From: Apium graveolens
Taxonomy: Eukaryota; Streptophyta; Magnoliopsida; Apiales; Apiaceae
Direction: 5' to 3'
DNA length: 64,000 nt
NCBI RefSeq assembly: GCF_009905375.1
Contig: NC_133647.1
Coordinates: forward strand, 81,124,442-81,188,441
The notes under the pieces were generated by a model that worked only from the letters and a program-made list of their open reading frames with translations, did not search any database and was not told where the DNA came from. Position numbers and translations under genes: made by a program. Position 1 is the stretch's first letter; every line of letters begins with the position of its first letter. Shown piece after piece: positions 23,030-34,672 of the stretch.

Positions 23030-23341
23030 CTAATACCCAAGTAGAAATGACATATTCACTTCTATCATGAACATACCTGAATCAGAAGCGGTAGTCTCGC
23101 TACCCTTCTTCTTCAATTCTGCAAGGTAAACCTTGCAGTTCCTCTTCCAGTGCCCCACCTTGTTACAGTGAAAGCAAACAACTTTGCTCTTGGGGTCTTC
23201 AGCTTTTGGTGGAACCGGCGTTTTCTCACCTACTTTCTTCTTCTTGGAAGAGTTCCTCTTCCTTTTCTTAGGATTGGAACCTTCACCAATTAGAAGAACA
23301 GAACTCTTCTTAGGGGGAAAATTCAATTCCGCAGTCTTCAC
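23030..23341 (-). pseudogene. Element D gag C-terminus: zinc knuckle
   Basis: 103 open codons. A lysine-rich segment (KKRKRNSSKKKK) is followed by VCFHCNKVGHWKRNC, a complete CCHC zinc knuckle of gag that binds element RNA. The frame is separated from the gag N-terminal ORF by a short out-of-frame stretch (23342-23374). Confidence 0.85.
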
Positions 23342-23374
23342 ATGTTGTGGAGTTCAGGCAGGCTGACATCCAAC

Positions 23375-23908
23375 TTATTCATGTGAAAGTTCACAACAAA
23401 CTGCGAGAACGAACTCGGAAGCTGATTGCAAGACCAAGTCTTGGCTCAGCTCCCCATCCATGACAAAACCAAGTTGTCCAAGACGTTCAATCAAATTGAT
23501 CATCTTAAGTACATGGTCATTCACAGATGATCCCTCAGACATCCTACATCCGAACAACTCCTTCGATATCTCATATCGAGCTGTCCTCCCCGCCACATCA
23601 TACAACTCTTGTAGATGAATGAGGATAGTGTGAGCATCCATATGCTCATGTTGCTTCTGTAGCTCAATGTTCATGGAAGCTAGCATGATGCATTGAGCAA
23701 CATTTGCATCATCTATCCACTTACGATACACAACATGTTCATCATTATGCGCATCGCTAGCAGGTTCAGTAGGCTTAGGTGAGTCAATCACGTATTCCAG
23801 CTTCTCAATCCTGAGAACAATTCTCAAGTTTCGAAGCCAGTTAGCATAATTAGGACCAGTCAATTTGTGAGCATCTAGTATGCTCCTGAGTGATAGTGCA
23901 GAAGACAT
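23375..23908 (-). CDS. Element D gag (capsid) ORF
   Basis: The best start is the ATG at 23908 (MSSALSLRSIL), although the frame stays open upstream to 23941. Features: LDAHKLTGPNYANWLRNLRI, the Copia gag N-terminal block, a W-x11-AxCIMLASM block, LYDVAGRTARYEI, and the SVNDHVLKMINLIERL capsid block. It matches UBN2/Retrotran_gag-type Copia capsid protein. It ends 34 nt before the zinc-knuckle frame, so a frameshift breaks gag. Confidence 0.85.
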   Translation of the reverse strand: MSSALSLRSILDAHKLTGPNYANWLRNLRIVLRIEKLEYVIDSPKPTEPASDAHNDEHVVYRKWIDDANVAQCIMLASMNIELQKQHEHMDAHTILIHLQELYDVAGRTARYEISKELFGCRMSEGSSVNDHVLKMINLIERLGQLGFVMDGELSQDLVLQSASEFVLAVCCELSHE

Positions 23909-24098
23909 AACGTACAAAGTAAATCTGTAAATGATAAACACATAACAACACTTAGCAAATATTCAATTTCATTTCAAAATACTATATGAATCGGGTCTTT
24001 ATTCATAAGTGGCTCCCACTAGTTTTCTTAATTTATTCAACCCCCTACGTGAAAAATTAAGCATTCATAATGCTAGTGAGAATAGGGATCCTACATTC

Positions 24099-24430
24099 CA
24101 TTACAAGACCCCGGCTGTAGCACGAACCGCCATGTAATGTTCAATAGGCAGACAACTCTTGTCAATTACATCTCATGTTATTCCCTAATCAAACTTTAGC
24201 CTCTTGAATAATTGAGTCTCGGCTGTAGCATGACAAACTCAATATTCTAAGTCAAGTCTAACCCAACATTCCATACAGTTGAATCAGTCCCCAAAGGCCC
24301 ACGGCTGTAGCACGTACCGACCTTTAGATTCTTATTCAATGTACACATCTCTATGTAATAGACAAGTATTTCTTATTTCGAAATCAAAGCCCTCGGCTGT
24401 AGCACGAACCGACAATGATTCAAAAATAAG
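24099..24430 (-). repeat. Four stem-loops with a shared apical motif in the D leader
   Basis: The motif CGGCTGTAGCACGAACCG (plus strand) or close variants occurs at 24112-24129, about 24220-24236, 24303-24319 and 24394-24411. Each copy is enclosed by a different inverted repeat: CATTACA/TGTAATG (24099-24105 with 24133-24139), ATTGAGT/ACTCAAT (24211-24217 with 24237-24243), AAAGG/CCTTT plus GAATC/GATTC (24281-24331), and CTTATTT/AAATAAG with AATCA/TGATT (24372-24386 with 24416-24430). Motif kept and stem sequences changed is the sign of selected RNA structure. The role is unknown; packaging, dimerisation or translation are possible. Confidence 0.75.
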
Positions 24431-25130
24431 AACTACTTTCTACCATGTTGGAAGGCTATGACCGACACAAGCCCGTTGTATCATTGGCCAATTACTACTT
24501 GATCTTATTTAATTTTAGAGGGATTATATTACGTTACAATCATAATCATATTATAAAGAGATTCTTCCTTTTAAATTAAATATTTCAAATCAATAATCAA
24601 TAATCAGACGATTCCCAGATCGGGTGGAGCATTGTCAAGAGGCGTCACTTAATAACCCTTTCTTACAGATAGAAATCTGTTGTTGACAGAATCATCCTTT
24701 CTCTCATATCGAAAATTCATATTCAATTACGTGTTTCACAAACACAAGAATCTCATGATTGTATTCATAATATTATTCTTAAGATTATGAAACAATTTCA
24801 CTATACTAGGTTGTCTAACAATCGCCTTATGTTTATTTAAGTTCACCTAAATCTATCATCGCATGATAAACTAAGCATATATCACATATATAAACATGAA
24901 TAAACATCAAGGTAGGCATGTTACATCATCTAGCACATTCGTCTAAGCAATATACATCTCTATGTATCACATGAAGTATTTAAAAGCAATTTAAACAGTT
25001 AAAAACAGCTTAAAAACACTTCTGTTAGCTATAAACAGTTCGAAACAATTTCATAAAATATCATATAATATACCATTAGAAGCGTCTCGAAAAGACGAAT
25101 CCAACGGCACCAAAATCGCCCTAATCTGAC

Positions 25131-25345
25131 CTAGCACGCGCCCTCACGCGCCGAAAGAAGTTTCCCCACGCGCCGACACGCGCACACGCGCTGTCAGGCG
25201 CGTGTCTGAACTCCGCCATGCGCACCCACGCGCTTCACGCGCTCCACGCGCCCGAAACCCTGATGCTGACGTCACCAGCGCGTGTCTTCCACGCGCCGCG
25301 CGTGGCACGCCAGCGCGTGAGCCCCACGCGCGGTCCTCCCCTGTG
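25131..25345. repeat. GC-rich ACGCGC-repeat island in D leader
   Basis: About 215 bp with more than a dozen CACGCGC/GCGCGTG units in very AT-rich surroundings, and one TGACGTCA palindrome at about 25267-25274, a bZIP-type site. Base composition is unlike all the rest of the element. Confidence 0.8.
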
Positions 25346-25765
25346 CGTGAACTGTCGCCGTTTTTTTTTTCTTTTCCGCACGGAATTTCATGCCGCTTAC
25401 CTGACTTTTATGTCTGTTGAATGCACGTAAAAGACAGAGACAAGGACAGACACACAGAAGTAGTACAAGCAGCAGAAGTAATTCATATAAATATATATAT
25501 ATAAGATTTATTTAATTACGAATTTTAATTTTAAGAACTTCAAATATTCATAATAAAAAATCTATACAACCTAAAATTATGAAAAAAATACCCAGACGAT
25601 GTACAACACTTGTAGAACCCAGATCAACATTCAAAATTATTCTGAGAAACGATTTCTCATCAGACAAAATTAATCCATAATATAACTTGTAAAAATCATA
25701 ATTAATTCATACAAGCACATAAAATTCTGAAATTTTTACCATAGATATATATGCATACAACCTTT

Positions 25766-25777
25766 GCTCTGATACCA
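25766..25777 (-). other. Element D primer-binding site (tRNA-iMet)
   Basis: The minus strand reads TGGTATCAGAGC one base past the LTR end. Confidence 0.9.
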
Positions 25778-25778
25778 T

Positions 25779-27447
25779 TGTTGGATTTTTAACGCAGCGG
25801 GGCATGGCAAAACACTTTTACACATACAAAATCCAAATAAAAGCATATAAATCGTGAATAAAAATTCGAGGGATCGAATCTAACCTTTTAAAATTAATTC
25901 GGAGACAACGATCAGAGATCCTTAGCAGTTGCTCCTCAAGTGTGAAGCACTCCACCGGTATCCACCAAGAAAACGACTTTTAGGAGGAGGAGGAGGAGGA
26001 GGTGGAGAGAATTTGGTTTTCTAAAACTTTTGGGTTTCTGGGGTTAGAATAAAAATAGGGTCTATAATAGTGTATTTATAGGCAAAATTTTCAGCTGAAA
26101 TTTTCCCATAAATATTATTATTATTATCCCATTTATTATTCTCATTAATAATTAAAACACCTTTTAATTATTAATCCTTTTTCTAAACACTTTAGAATTA
26201 ATTCTCTCTCTTGATTTAATTTCCAAAAATTAAATTCTTAATTAATAATATTAAGAACTTTTCTTAATTAATTTATAATCAATTAAATCTCATTTAATCA
26301 ATTATTAAATTTTCCAATTAATTATTTATTTCACAAATAAATAATTATTAGCCATTATTAATTAATTCCTCCACCATAAAATCATTCTCTTTTTATGGTG
26401 TGACCCTGTAGGTTCAATATTAAGCCGGTAGTAGAAATAAATAATAATAAAACTATTTTATCATTATTTATATAAATTCTCTAATTTATTAAATATGATT
26501 AATTAATTAATCACTATTTATTCTACATCGTGAGTGATGCTTCTCAACATATCGCGACTATCCGGATAATATGAATTCACTGCTTAGAATACCAAGAACC
26601 TGTCAGTGAATAGTTACCGTACAATAAACTCCTTCTACCCTACAATGTCCCGATTAAATACAAGGCATGGATCTCGTGTCAAGCCTATCTAATTTAATCA
26701 CTTGCTTACCATTTATTATGCGTAGTTCTATGCAAATTAGAAACTCCTTTCTAATTTCATTCACTCTGGCCAGAGATTCCTGAACTAGCATAAGTGGATC
26801 AGCCTTGAACATTCGCTTCCTTCACTGGAAGGGGTAGATCCTTTATTGATCATACACTATCTTCAGTGTACAAATTCCTATACCCAGAAGAGCCCTAATA
26901 ATTGTCCCTGGAGACTAAGAACTAAACCAAAGCATAGTTCAGTGTACACAAGATGACTATGATGACCCTAAGTCTAAGGATACTTGTACAACTATCACTA
27001 AGCGAACAACTGCTGACACGTGAGTGAACTCCATCAGTTATTCAGCTGGGCGAGTCATGTTCAGTGAACTTATTCTATAATAAGCACCTACATACTAGCT
27101 ATAGTGTCACCACACAAATGTCTATGAGAACAGACATCCTTCATAATGAAGCAAGCATAGTATGTACCGATCTTTGCGGATTATTAATTACCAGTTAGTA
27201 ATCCTATGACCAGGAACTATTTAAGTTTAGAGTTATCATCTTTTTAGGTCTCACTATTATGATCTCATCATAATCCATAAAAAGCTTTACTCTAAACTAT
27301 GGTATATCTTATTTAAACACTTAAATAGATAAAGCCCGTAATAAAAACAAAACAAGTCTTTATTAATATCAATGAAATCAAAACAGATTACATAAAAGTT
27401 ATTCCTACATCCTAATACATGATTGGACTTAGGACATATTCCTTTCA
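25779..27447 (-). repeat. Element D 5' LTR
   Basis: 1,669 bp, paired with 19545-21207. It is followed by the right TTGTT duplication at 27448-27452. Confidence 0.95.
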
Positions 27448-27452
27448 TTGTT

Positions 27453-29322
27453 TACATTCTTAATCTCTTTCTAGCTTATACTTAAGCTGCTTTTTTGTCA
27501 TTAAGACTATGTTAACTTCAATTGGCTTATCCTATTTCAATTTGTCAGAAGTTGACTCTGCCTTAACTTCTGTCTCAGTATCTTTCATCTTTTCAGAATC
27601 AGACTTTACAGATTTAGCTACAAACTTAACAGGATTTACCTCTGGCTTAGTAGTCTGTTTAACCATAATTGGCTTTATTTGTTCAGTTCCTGTTTCACTT
27701 TTATCATCTCCATAACCTAAGCCCTCTTTCCAGTTTCCACTACTTATTAAATTCTGAGTTGTTCTGCCAGAGTTAGTCCAAGTCCTGATAATCTCTCTTT
27801 CCTTTTCTAACTCAGTTTTTAGAGATTGATTCAATTTTAACACTTCATCTCTAACATAAAAAGCATCATCTCTTTCTTTTTGAGTTTGACTGAAACATAA
27901 CTAACTCCTTTTCTAAATAGTCATTCCTTTTCTTAAAAGCCATATTTTCAGACGTTAACCTATCACATGTTAAAGTCTGATCTCTATAGCTAATGAATAT
28001 GGTTTTAAGATAAGATCTCAACTCAGTAATATCATCAGTATAAAAAGCATAATTTGTTTGAGGTACCTTTAACTCAACAGCTTCAGAACTGCTATCAACA
28101 TTTGCCATCAAGGCATAGTTCACCTCATTTTCAGAATCTGAAGTGTCTGTCCAGCTTTTATTCTTTGTGACAAGTGCCTTGCCTTTGTCACTTTTTCCTT
28201 TCTTGCAATCAGGAGATATGTGGCCTTTCTCACCACAATTGTAGCATTTAACATTTGAGTAATCTCCTCTGTCAGACTTTCCAGCTTTGCCTTCAGATTT
28301 TCTGAATCCTTTCTTATCAGAACTTCCACTTTTCCTGGAAAATTCTTTCCCCTTCTGAATTTCCTATAGGCTATCTTTGTGATACCCTTCACCATAAGAG
28401 CACACAATTTCATTATCTCTTCATGAGCATCCATCTCAGATAGACTTTCAGTTTCTGAATCCTCACCACTATCAGAACTTGATGAATCAGTATCAGACTT
28501 TATGATGAGAGCCTTTCCTTTGCCTTTCTTTGAGACAGTCACTTTGGGGGATTCCTCCTCAGCCTTAAGAGCAACTGTTCTTGACTTTCTCCCATACCTC
28601 TTGCTTCTTTGATCCATCTCAAGTTCATGAGTTTTGAGCATACCATAAATTTCATCAAGAATAGTTTCATCAAGAGCATAGTAGTCTCTTATAGTAGTTG
28701 CCTTCAAATCCCAACTTTCAGGAAGAGCTAAAAGGAATTTAAGATTAGTATCTTCAAGATCATATTCCTTATCCACCAGTGACAGATCATTCAAGAGTTT
28801 GACAAATCTGTCATATAAACCAGTTAATGACTCATCAGGTTTTGAGTCAAAGTGCTCATACTCTTGAGTGAGTATAGTCCTCCTGTTCTTCTTAATTGAA
28901 TCAGTTCCCTGGCATCTTGTCTCCAAGGCATCCCATATCTCCTTTGCAGTCTTGCAGTTAATTACCCTATTTGACATGACATTATTAATGGCACTATGCA
29001 GCAAATGTCTTACCTTTGCATCCTTGGAAATAGATGAGATATCTTCAGCTGTATATTCACTTTTCTCCTTTCATACAGTCTGTGCTGGCTGATCTGCAAC
29101 TATAACAGAGAGCTTGGTTGGCTTATGTGGTCCTTCATTAATTCTGTCTAGGTATTCTGGATCTGTAGCTTCCAGAAACATAGTCATCCTCACTTTCCAT
29201 ATGGGATACTCAGAAGGTTTCAGTATGGGAACCCTTATAGTCTCATATCGATTATGGATTTGAGTCTTTGGAGTTTCTTCAGTTTTGGTGGGCTTGGTTG
29301 GAGTTTTCTCTTCTTCAGACAT
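27453..29322 (-). pseudogene. SIRE A gag N-terminal and central part
   Basis: Start MSEEEKTPTKPTKTEE at 29322, 40 nt past the PBS. Blocks: YPIWKVRMTMFLEATDPEYL (gag N-terminal), NRVINCKTAKEIWDALE, YDRFVKLLNDLS and LLALPESWDLK, the UBN2-type capsid, then an S/D-rich hinge, then a CYNC-type zinc knuckle (CCHC, near 28200-28250), now out of frame. A TGA breaks the frame near 29072. A one-base indel near 28340 shifts it, and it returns near 28123. It ends at the D insertion (27448-27452). Confidence 0.85.
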
Positions 29323-29361
29323 GATTGTTTTAGATCTTTACTGTATATGTGTTAACAGACT

Positions 29362-29373
29362 GCTCTGATACCA
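29362..29373 (-). other. SIRE A primer-binding site
   Basis: TGGTATCAGAGC on the minus strand, two bases past the LTR. Confidence 0.9.
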
Positions 29374-29375
29374 CT

Positions 29376-29989
29376 TGTTAGGTCACACACACTGTAGAAG
29401 GGGGTTGAATACAGTGTATACTACAATCAAATCGAATTAAGAACACAAGTATGAAACACATAATAATCTTGTTAATAAAACAGTATTACAATGGAACCGT
29501 CCTCTCTCAGTGATGAACAAATATCACGAGAGCTGATAGGGTTACAATGAATAATATTCTCGATTAAGATAACACTTATAGTGTAAACCCTATGATGTGT
29601 TTATATAGACACACAGTTACAAGATAATCTTCTAATTGATATCGAATATAAGTCTGCATCCTAAAATATATTAACTAGTTATCTTTTCCTCCAAGTATTC
29701 TATTTTTCATAGAATTCTTCTCCATGCATATCTCTTCTTGTGTTTGCCTTAATCTTCTTTCCTTCAATCAGCCGCCTTCCTTATCTGAATGTCTTCTTAA
29801 GTCCTGATATTATCTCCTGATAAATATCTTCTGATATCTTAAGTTCTGATAACTTAAGTTCTGATATCTTAAGCTCTGACTTCAGTATAAGTACTGATAT
29901 CCAGTTAAGTCCTGATTTGTCCTGTTAGTTAAGATCTGAAAACTAAACACAAATCATTATTAGACATGACATCATAAATATATCTAACA
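29376..29989 (-). repeat. SIRE A 5' LTR
   Basis: 614 bp, same length as 9368-9981. The outer end at 29989/29990 directly abuts the third ORF of SIRE B, with no PPT, as expected for a true 5' LTR that marks the insertion point. TATA box at 29600-29607. Confidence 0.92.
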
Positions 29990-32715
29990 TTTGGAATCAG
30001 TAATAGTTTGAGATCTAGTACTTGATCTAGGAATCTCTGTGGCAGAACTTTCTTTTATCACAATCCCCTTTTCTTTTGGCCTTGGTGGCTTTTTAGCATC
30101 AGAAGCTTTTGAATTTGGTTTGTTCTTCTCAGCAGCAAATTTAGCTTCTTCTTCTCTTAATTCCTCTAAATCCACTCTTGGATTATCCTTAAGGAATAGT
30201 CTCTTGGCTAGTTCTTCATCAATAATTTGAATTTTGGGATCCTTGTAAAAGAATGTTGCTTTCTTTCCCTTGAATTTCAGAGTCTGCAAAAACTTCTGTG
30301 AATCTTGGCTTCCAGCTTGAATTATTACATCAGAAGTAGTTGTCAGATTTTGATCACGGAATTTGTGATTAACAAAGGAACATCCTGATTTGTAGGCTTC
30401 TTTCCTTCTTTATCCCTCCTTTGAGTAGAACCAGACAATCTTTGATGAGAACCTGTCTGTTGAGAAGGAATCCTGCTCAATTTCTCTCCTTGACTGCGAC
30501 CTCTACTCTTATCAGAGTTTCCCTGGTCATCACCATGATCATCCATTTTTTTTCAGTGTCTTGATTGGTGAGCATTTGGACTTAACTACCTTCTCCCCCT
30601 TTTTGGCATCATCTGTCAGGAGTAGAGAAAGAAAGAGTTCCACTGAAGATTGGATTTCATTGAGTTGTGTTTGTTGAGAGGCTTGATTCTGCAATACCTC
30701 ATCTAGTTGGGCCTGCTTCTTGATTGAACTTGCTCAAATAGCTTCCACTTTTTCTTGAATCGGTCTGATAAACCTATTTTTGTCTAGTTTGAGCATCAGG
30801 TCTAGCTTATCAGCTTGCTTCCTGAAGTTTATCAACCTTTTCATGAGTCTTAGAGTGTAGACCTTGAAGATTTTTAGTGCTGAGAGCAGTGACTTTAAGT
30901 TGTGTTTTGAAGTCAGAATTTATCAGCAACTCATCAGCTTTTGAAATATGTTCTGACGGAATATATGGGCTGGGAATGAAGTTAGATTCATTCCACTTCT
31001 TTGTCCATTCAACTCCTCTATGAGTGTCCTCCCATGGAACAGGGGCATCTTTTTCGTTAAATTTAAGCAGGGCCTCCTTGCCAAGAATTGGAGCATTTAC
31101 TGGAGCACTTGCTGGAGCACTGTCTCCAGAATTTGATAAAATCTCATCATCTTCTGATAACACCAGAGTGTGTGTAACTGAAGGAGATTCTGGAGCTTCT
31201 GTTTCCAAATTATGATCTTCAGGTTCCAAGTCCAGAATTGGTGTAGTAGGAATTTCAGCATTTAGTATTGGAGAAACAGGTGGAGTTGACTCCTTTGATG
31301 GTGGTGCTTCCAGATACAAAACAGTTGGAATATTCAACCTGTGAATATCAATTTCAGGACTTAACCCTGAATCTCCAACTGAGACAGTTTCTTTGAATGG
31401 AGAGATAAGAGGTGTGATCATTGTGTCTTGAACAGTGTCTTCAGGTTGAGGTGGAGCTGTCAAAGTTTCAATGACTATAGGTTCTGATGAGATCGGAGAT
31501 TCCTGATCCCCTTCCTCAGCATCTTCAGCATCCTCAAATTGAATTTGTGTAATATGCACACCTGCTCTAGTCTTCCTTGATCTTCTAGATGATGGAGTGA
31601 TATGATCTGTATCAGAATTTGAAGATCTTTTCCTTTTCAAAATCCCAGAACCCTCAGCTTCATTCTGTTTCTGAGGAGTTACCTCTTCAACTTCTAATGT
31701 CACAGGTTCTGATGCAGGAACCTGGACTTGTTCTTCCTCATCAGATTCATCTCTCAGAATCATCCTTCTTCTTCTCCTTGGTGGAGATTTAGGCACAGAG
31801 ATAGTTCTTTTGGTTTTGGGCCTAGAGGATGTGTCAGATTTTACAACTGGCACCTTTTGAGAGGTACCAGAGGTTGGTTTGGTTTTGGATTTGAGAGGTG
31901 AGGTTCTGATAGTAGGTGATGATGGTTGTGGTTGAGAGGATTGTGCTGGTTGATAGTAGGTTCTGATAGTAGGCTGTGGTTAAGTATTGGAAGGCTGGGT
32001 TGGTGGAGGTTGAGAAGTAGTAGGTTGTGTAGGTGCAACATCAGGATATTTGGTTGTGTATGTGTGAGGATCAGAATTTACTAAGAATTGTTTGACAGAT
32101 TGGGGAATTTGGAGGCGTTTTAGTATATCCTTCTTATTATCAGTAGATAATAAGTCTGTGAAAGCCCTTTTGTGAAGTTTAAGGGTTCAATTAACTCACT
32201 AAAGTTTTGAGGTGTATCAGAACAACATAAACTATATATAAGCTGACAGAATCTAGCAAAATACACTATGTTGCTATCTTCTTTCATCCTATCACCTATA
32301 AAATCCAAAATAGCAGTAGCATAATCAAAATGAGTTTGATTAAGAAGTGCTTACCCTATTTGCCGACTCAGAATTGGAATAGCATCAAAAGTTGAGCATT
32401 TGTTGGCAAAGGCTTTGGTAATACAATCGAAAAAGAAGCTCCACTCCCTTCCGATGTAGGGCCTTTTCAGTTGTCCCAGCTTGGAAAAAGACTTCTCATA
32501 GCCAAGATTTGCCATCATGTTTTGAAGAACCTGACTCCCCAACTTGTGAATTGTAAGTACAGTTCTCTAGAAGATGCAATGCTTGTCGAACAGTTGACAA
32601 GGTAACCAAGTGCTCATCTTCCCCTGTTATAGAAATGATGCTTGGGGACCCACTTTAACCACCATTATCATAGACTCCAGACCTCCAAAACTCCAGAATT
32701 TGCTTGCCTCAGAGA
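29990..32715 (-). pseudogene. SIRE B third ORF, part after the H insertion
   Basis: Homologous to the A third ORF. Pieces 32542-32351 (FFFDCITKAFANKC block), 32308-32120 (DRMKEDSNIVYFARFCQLIY block), 31853-30810 (347 codons), 30546-30343 and 30289-29990. Same architecture: helical N-terminal domain, Pro/Gln-rich part, basic-acidic patch RRRRRMILRDESDEEE, acidic disordered region, RLFLKDNP block, lysine-rich tail. Stops and frameshifts separate the pieces. The A insertion cuts it just after the lysine-rich KPPRPKEKGIVIKE segment. No signal peptide or membrane segment is visible. Confidence 0.75.
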
Positions 32716-32720
32716 GTCTG
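32716..32720. repeat. Target-site duplication of element H (GTCTG), left copy
   Basis: GTCTG precedes the LTR at 32721 and again follows the other LTR at 41721-41725. Both flanks are the third ORF of SIRE B. Confidence 0.95.
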
Positions 32721-34634
32721 TGTGATGCCCTCCAAACCCGGGGTCTAGATTTGGGGGTCACTAGCCAACAAACTATAATAAAATAATCACAGCGGAATAA
32801 TATAATAAATATGACCCCTTGCGTGCACTGGATCGATCATAGGTTATAGTATGGAACAGGCACTAATACAAACAATATGTTATTACAATCCATAAGTCTA
32901 ATTAGTTTTACAGATTATTCAAATTTTATTACAAACCTCTAGACTTATTCAAGCATCCCAAAACAGTCTACCTGGAAAACACACCCAACTATCTACAAGC
33001 ACTCGACTTCTGATCAAACCTGGAACTCAAGCCTGCTCTGGCTTTGCTGAAAGATTAGATTGATAAACAAGTATGAGCGAAAGAAATGCTCAGCAAGCAG
33101 TATAAAATGTGCTTGAAATGATAAACCACATTTTGATAATAACTGAACAACAGGATAAAATCAGTAATATTTGATCAATAATAAAAGCTTCACAAGCTAT
33201 CAGCAATAAACGATAATTTTTAGATTGGAATCTAACTCCGACAGACGTACTATCACATGCTGATCAGCCCGTGTGATAGCACTGGTTCATGATTCGTAGA
33301 AACATGTCCCCAAAACACGAGTACTCAAATAAAAAGGCAATATATCTTCCTGTGGCACAAATTGTGTCATAGTATTTCATATAACACATAGAAATAGCCC
33401 TCTGGACCGTCCGTCCCGGTCATTTACGCATTCATCCAATCCAGAAAACATTTAGATCAAAGGAGCCGAATCAAACGACATCGTTAACAATATAACTCCC
33501 CATTTCTCATGGTCCAGAGCTATCTCAATAATAGATGGTGAAATAACTAGAACAATTAGTTATTCGCTAATCTCAATTCAATGTTCCACTGTATAGAGTA
33601 ATTTATAGCGAAATATAAAATGTTTAACTATTCTGAACTTAGAATAGTATGGAAATTGAAAGAATACGGTTCAGAGTCAATATCACTTGAATGATGAGTG
33701 AAGATATAAATATTTGCATAATATGATTCGAAATAAACGTCACTTGAACGGTAAGTGAAGTTAGGGGTACTTGCCTGGTATGCTCGATAACCTCTTACTA
33801 TAACTCTGCTTATAGTTGTTGGCTACTATCTCTGTCTAACACTTGACCGCACTCCTTGCTACTCGATTCAATAGATTGGGCTCTTCAAGACGATCAATTT
33901 GATATGCAGAACATCCGATTTGGTTTCCAGAATCATTCAAAAATCATGATTGAAGTTGAGGAAGAAAATTTCACCCCCAAGAACTTGTTCTTGGTTTTTA
34001 TGAATTTTCTGAATTTATAATAAAATAAAAATAAATAAATAAAACCAGTTCAGCTATTTATATTAGTGTAAAAATTAATACCCTAAAATAAATTAAGGGT
34101 GTTTTTATCCCCTAATTATAATAATTAGGGCCCCAAAATAATAATTACGGGGAATAATTTTAAAGCGATAAAATATAAAATTAAAGTCAAAATTTCCCAA
34201 AATTTGTGAATAAATCAAAAATGCAAAAATATTGGGTATTTGAGATACAAATATTTTTATAAAAATAAAAATACCTATTTTGTGGGGTTTAGCTTCCCAG
34301 TGGGGTCCCAATCCGCTGATTTTTGGAAAACAAAATGATACTTAAATTAATAGAAAAACCCGAATACGCTTAAAATACATTCCATTGCACATAAATGAGA
34401 TAAAACAGGTACATTGATAAAGATTTAATTAAATACGGGTTCAAATTATAGACTGATTCATATAATTGCAGTTTAAACAAATTTTAATCACTCAGAAAAT
34501 TTTCTGGTTCGCACGGAAACACACATAACAGCTATAACATCTAATATCATAGCAATAATCACTTTAAATTTATAAAACACATAATATTTATTTATTTAAC
34601 ATATAATATTCATATAATTTTCCCGGATATTACA
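32721..34634 (-). repeat. Element H 3' LTR
   Basis: 1,914 bp. Minus-strand start TGTAATATCCGGG, end ...GAGGGCATCACA. Confidence 0.95.
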
Positions 34635-34649
34635 TCATTCCTCCTTAAT
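34635..34649 (-). other. Element H polypurine tract
   Basis: The minus strand reads ATTAAGGAGGAATGATG up to the LTR start. Confidence 0.8.
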
Positions 34650-34672
34650 AGGATTCTGTCCTCAGAATCAGC

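Larger units (their letters stand above)
23909..25765 (-). other. Element D leader, 1.86 kb
   Basis: A long non-coding stretch between PBS and gag start. It contains the four repeated stem-loops (24099-24430) and the GC-rich island (25131-25345). The ORFs at 25202-25430 on the plus strand are products of the GC-rich repeats and look spurious. Confidence 0.7.
19545..27447 (-). mobile_element. Non-autonomous Ty1/Copia element D, complete with both LTRs
   Basis: 7.9 kb with LTRs 19545-21207 and 25779-27447, a TTGTT duplication, PBS 25766-25777, and a PPT just inside 21207. The minus-strand order is long leader, gag, zinc knuckle, decayed protease/integrase, small RT remnant, RNase H tail. Most of RT and RNase H is missing, so it cannot move by itself. 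The LTRs are nearly identical by eye (a 6-bp GGA microsatellite difference plus a few substitutions). Recent mobilisation by a related full-length element is therefore likely. Confidence 0.9.
9368..29989 (-). mobile_element. SIRE-type Ty1/Copia element A (contains element D)
   Basis: The minus-strand order is: 5' LTR 29989-29376, PBS, gag 29322-27453, inserted element D, gag end and pol 19539-15700, 1.69 kb spacer, third ORF 14010-10364, PPT, and LTR 9981-9368. Protease and integrase precede RT, which is the Copia order. A long ORF after pol is the SIRE/Maximus arrangement. The LTRs are both 614 bp with about 11 substitutions and no indels by hand count. The upper end interrupts the third ORF of SIRE B. 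The lower end continues into another leader, so the copy is part of a tandem. Confidence 0.85.

Noticed and set aside
24111..24411. The four repeats as a CRISPR array
   Set aside because: Spacing is uneven, the repeats are imperfect and each is enclosed by its own stem, within a plant retrotransposon leader.
25202..25430. Two overlapping plus-strand ORFs in the GC-rich island
   Set aside because: The Ala/Arg/Pro-rich translations result from ACGCGC repeats; antisense to the D leader.
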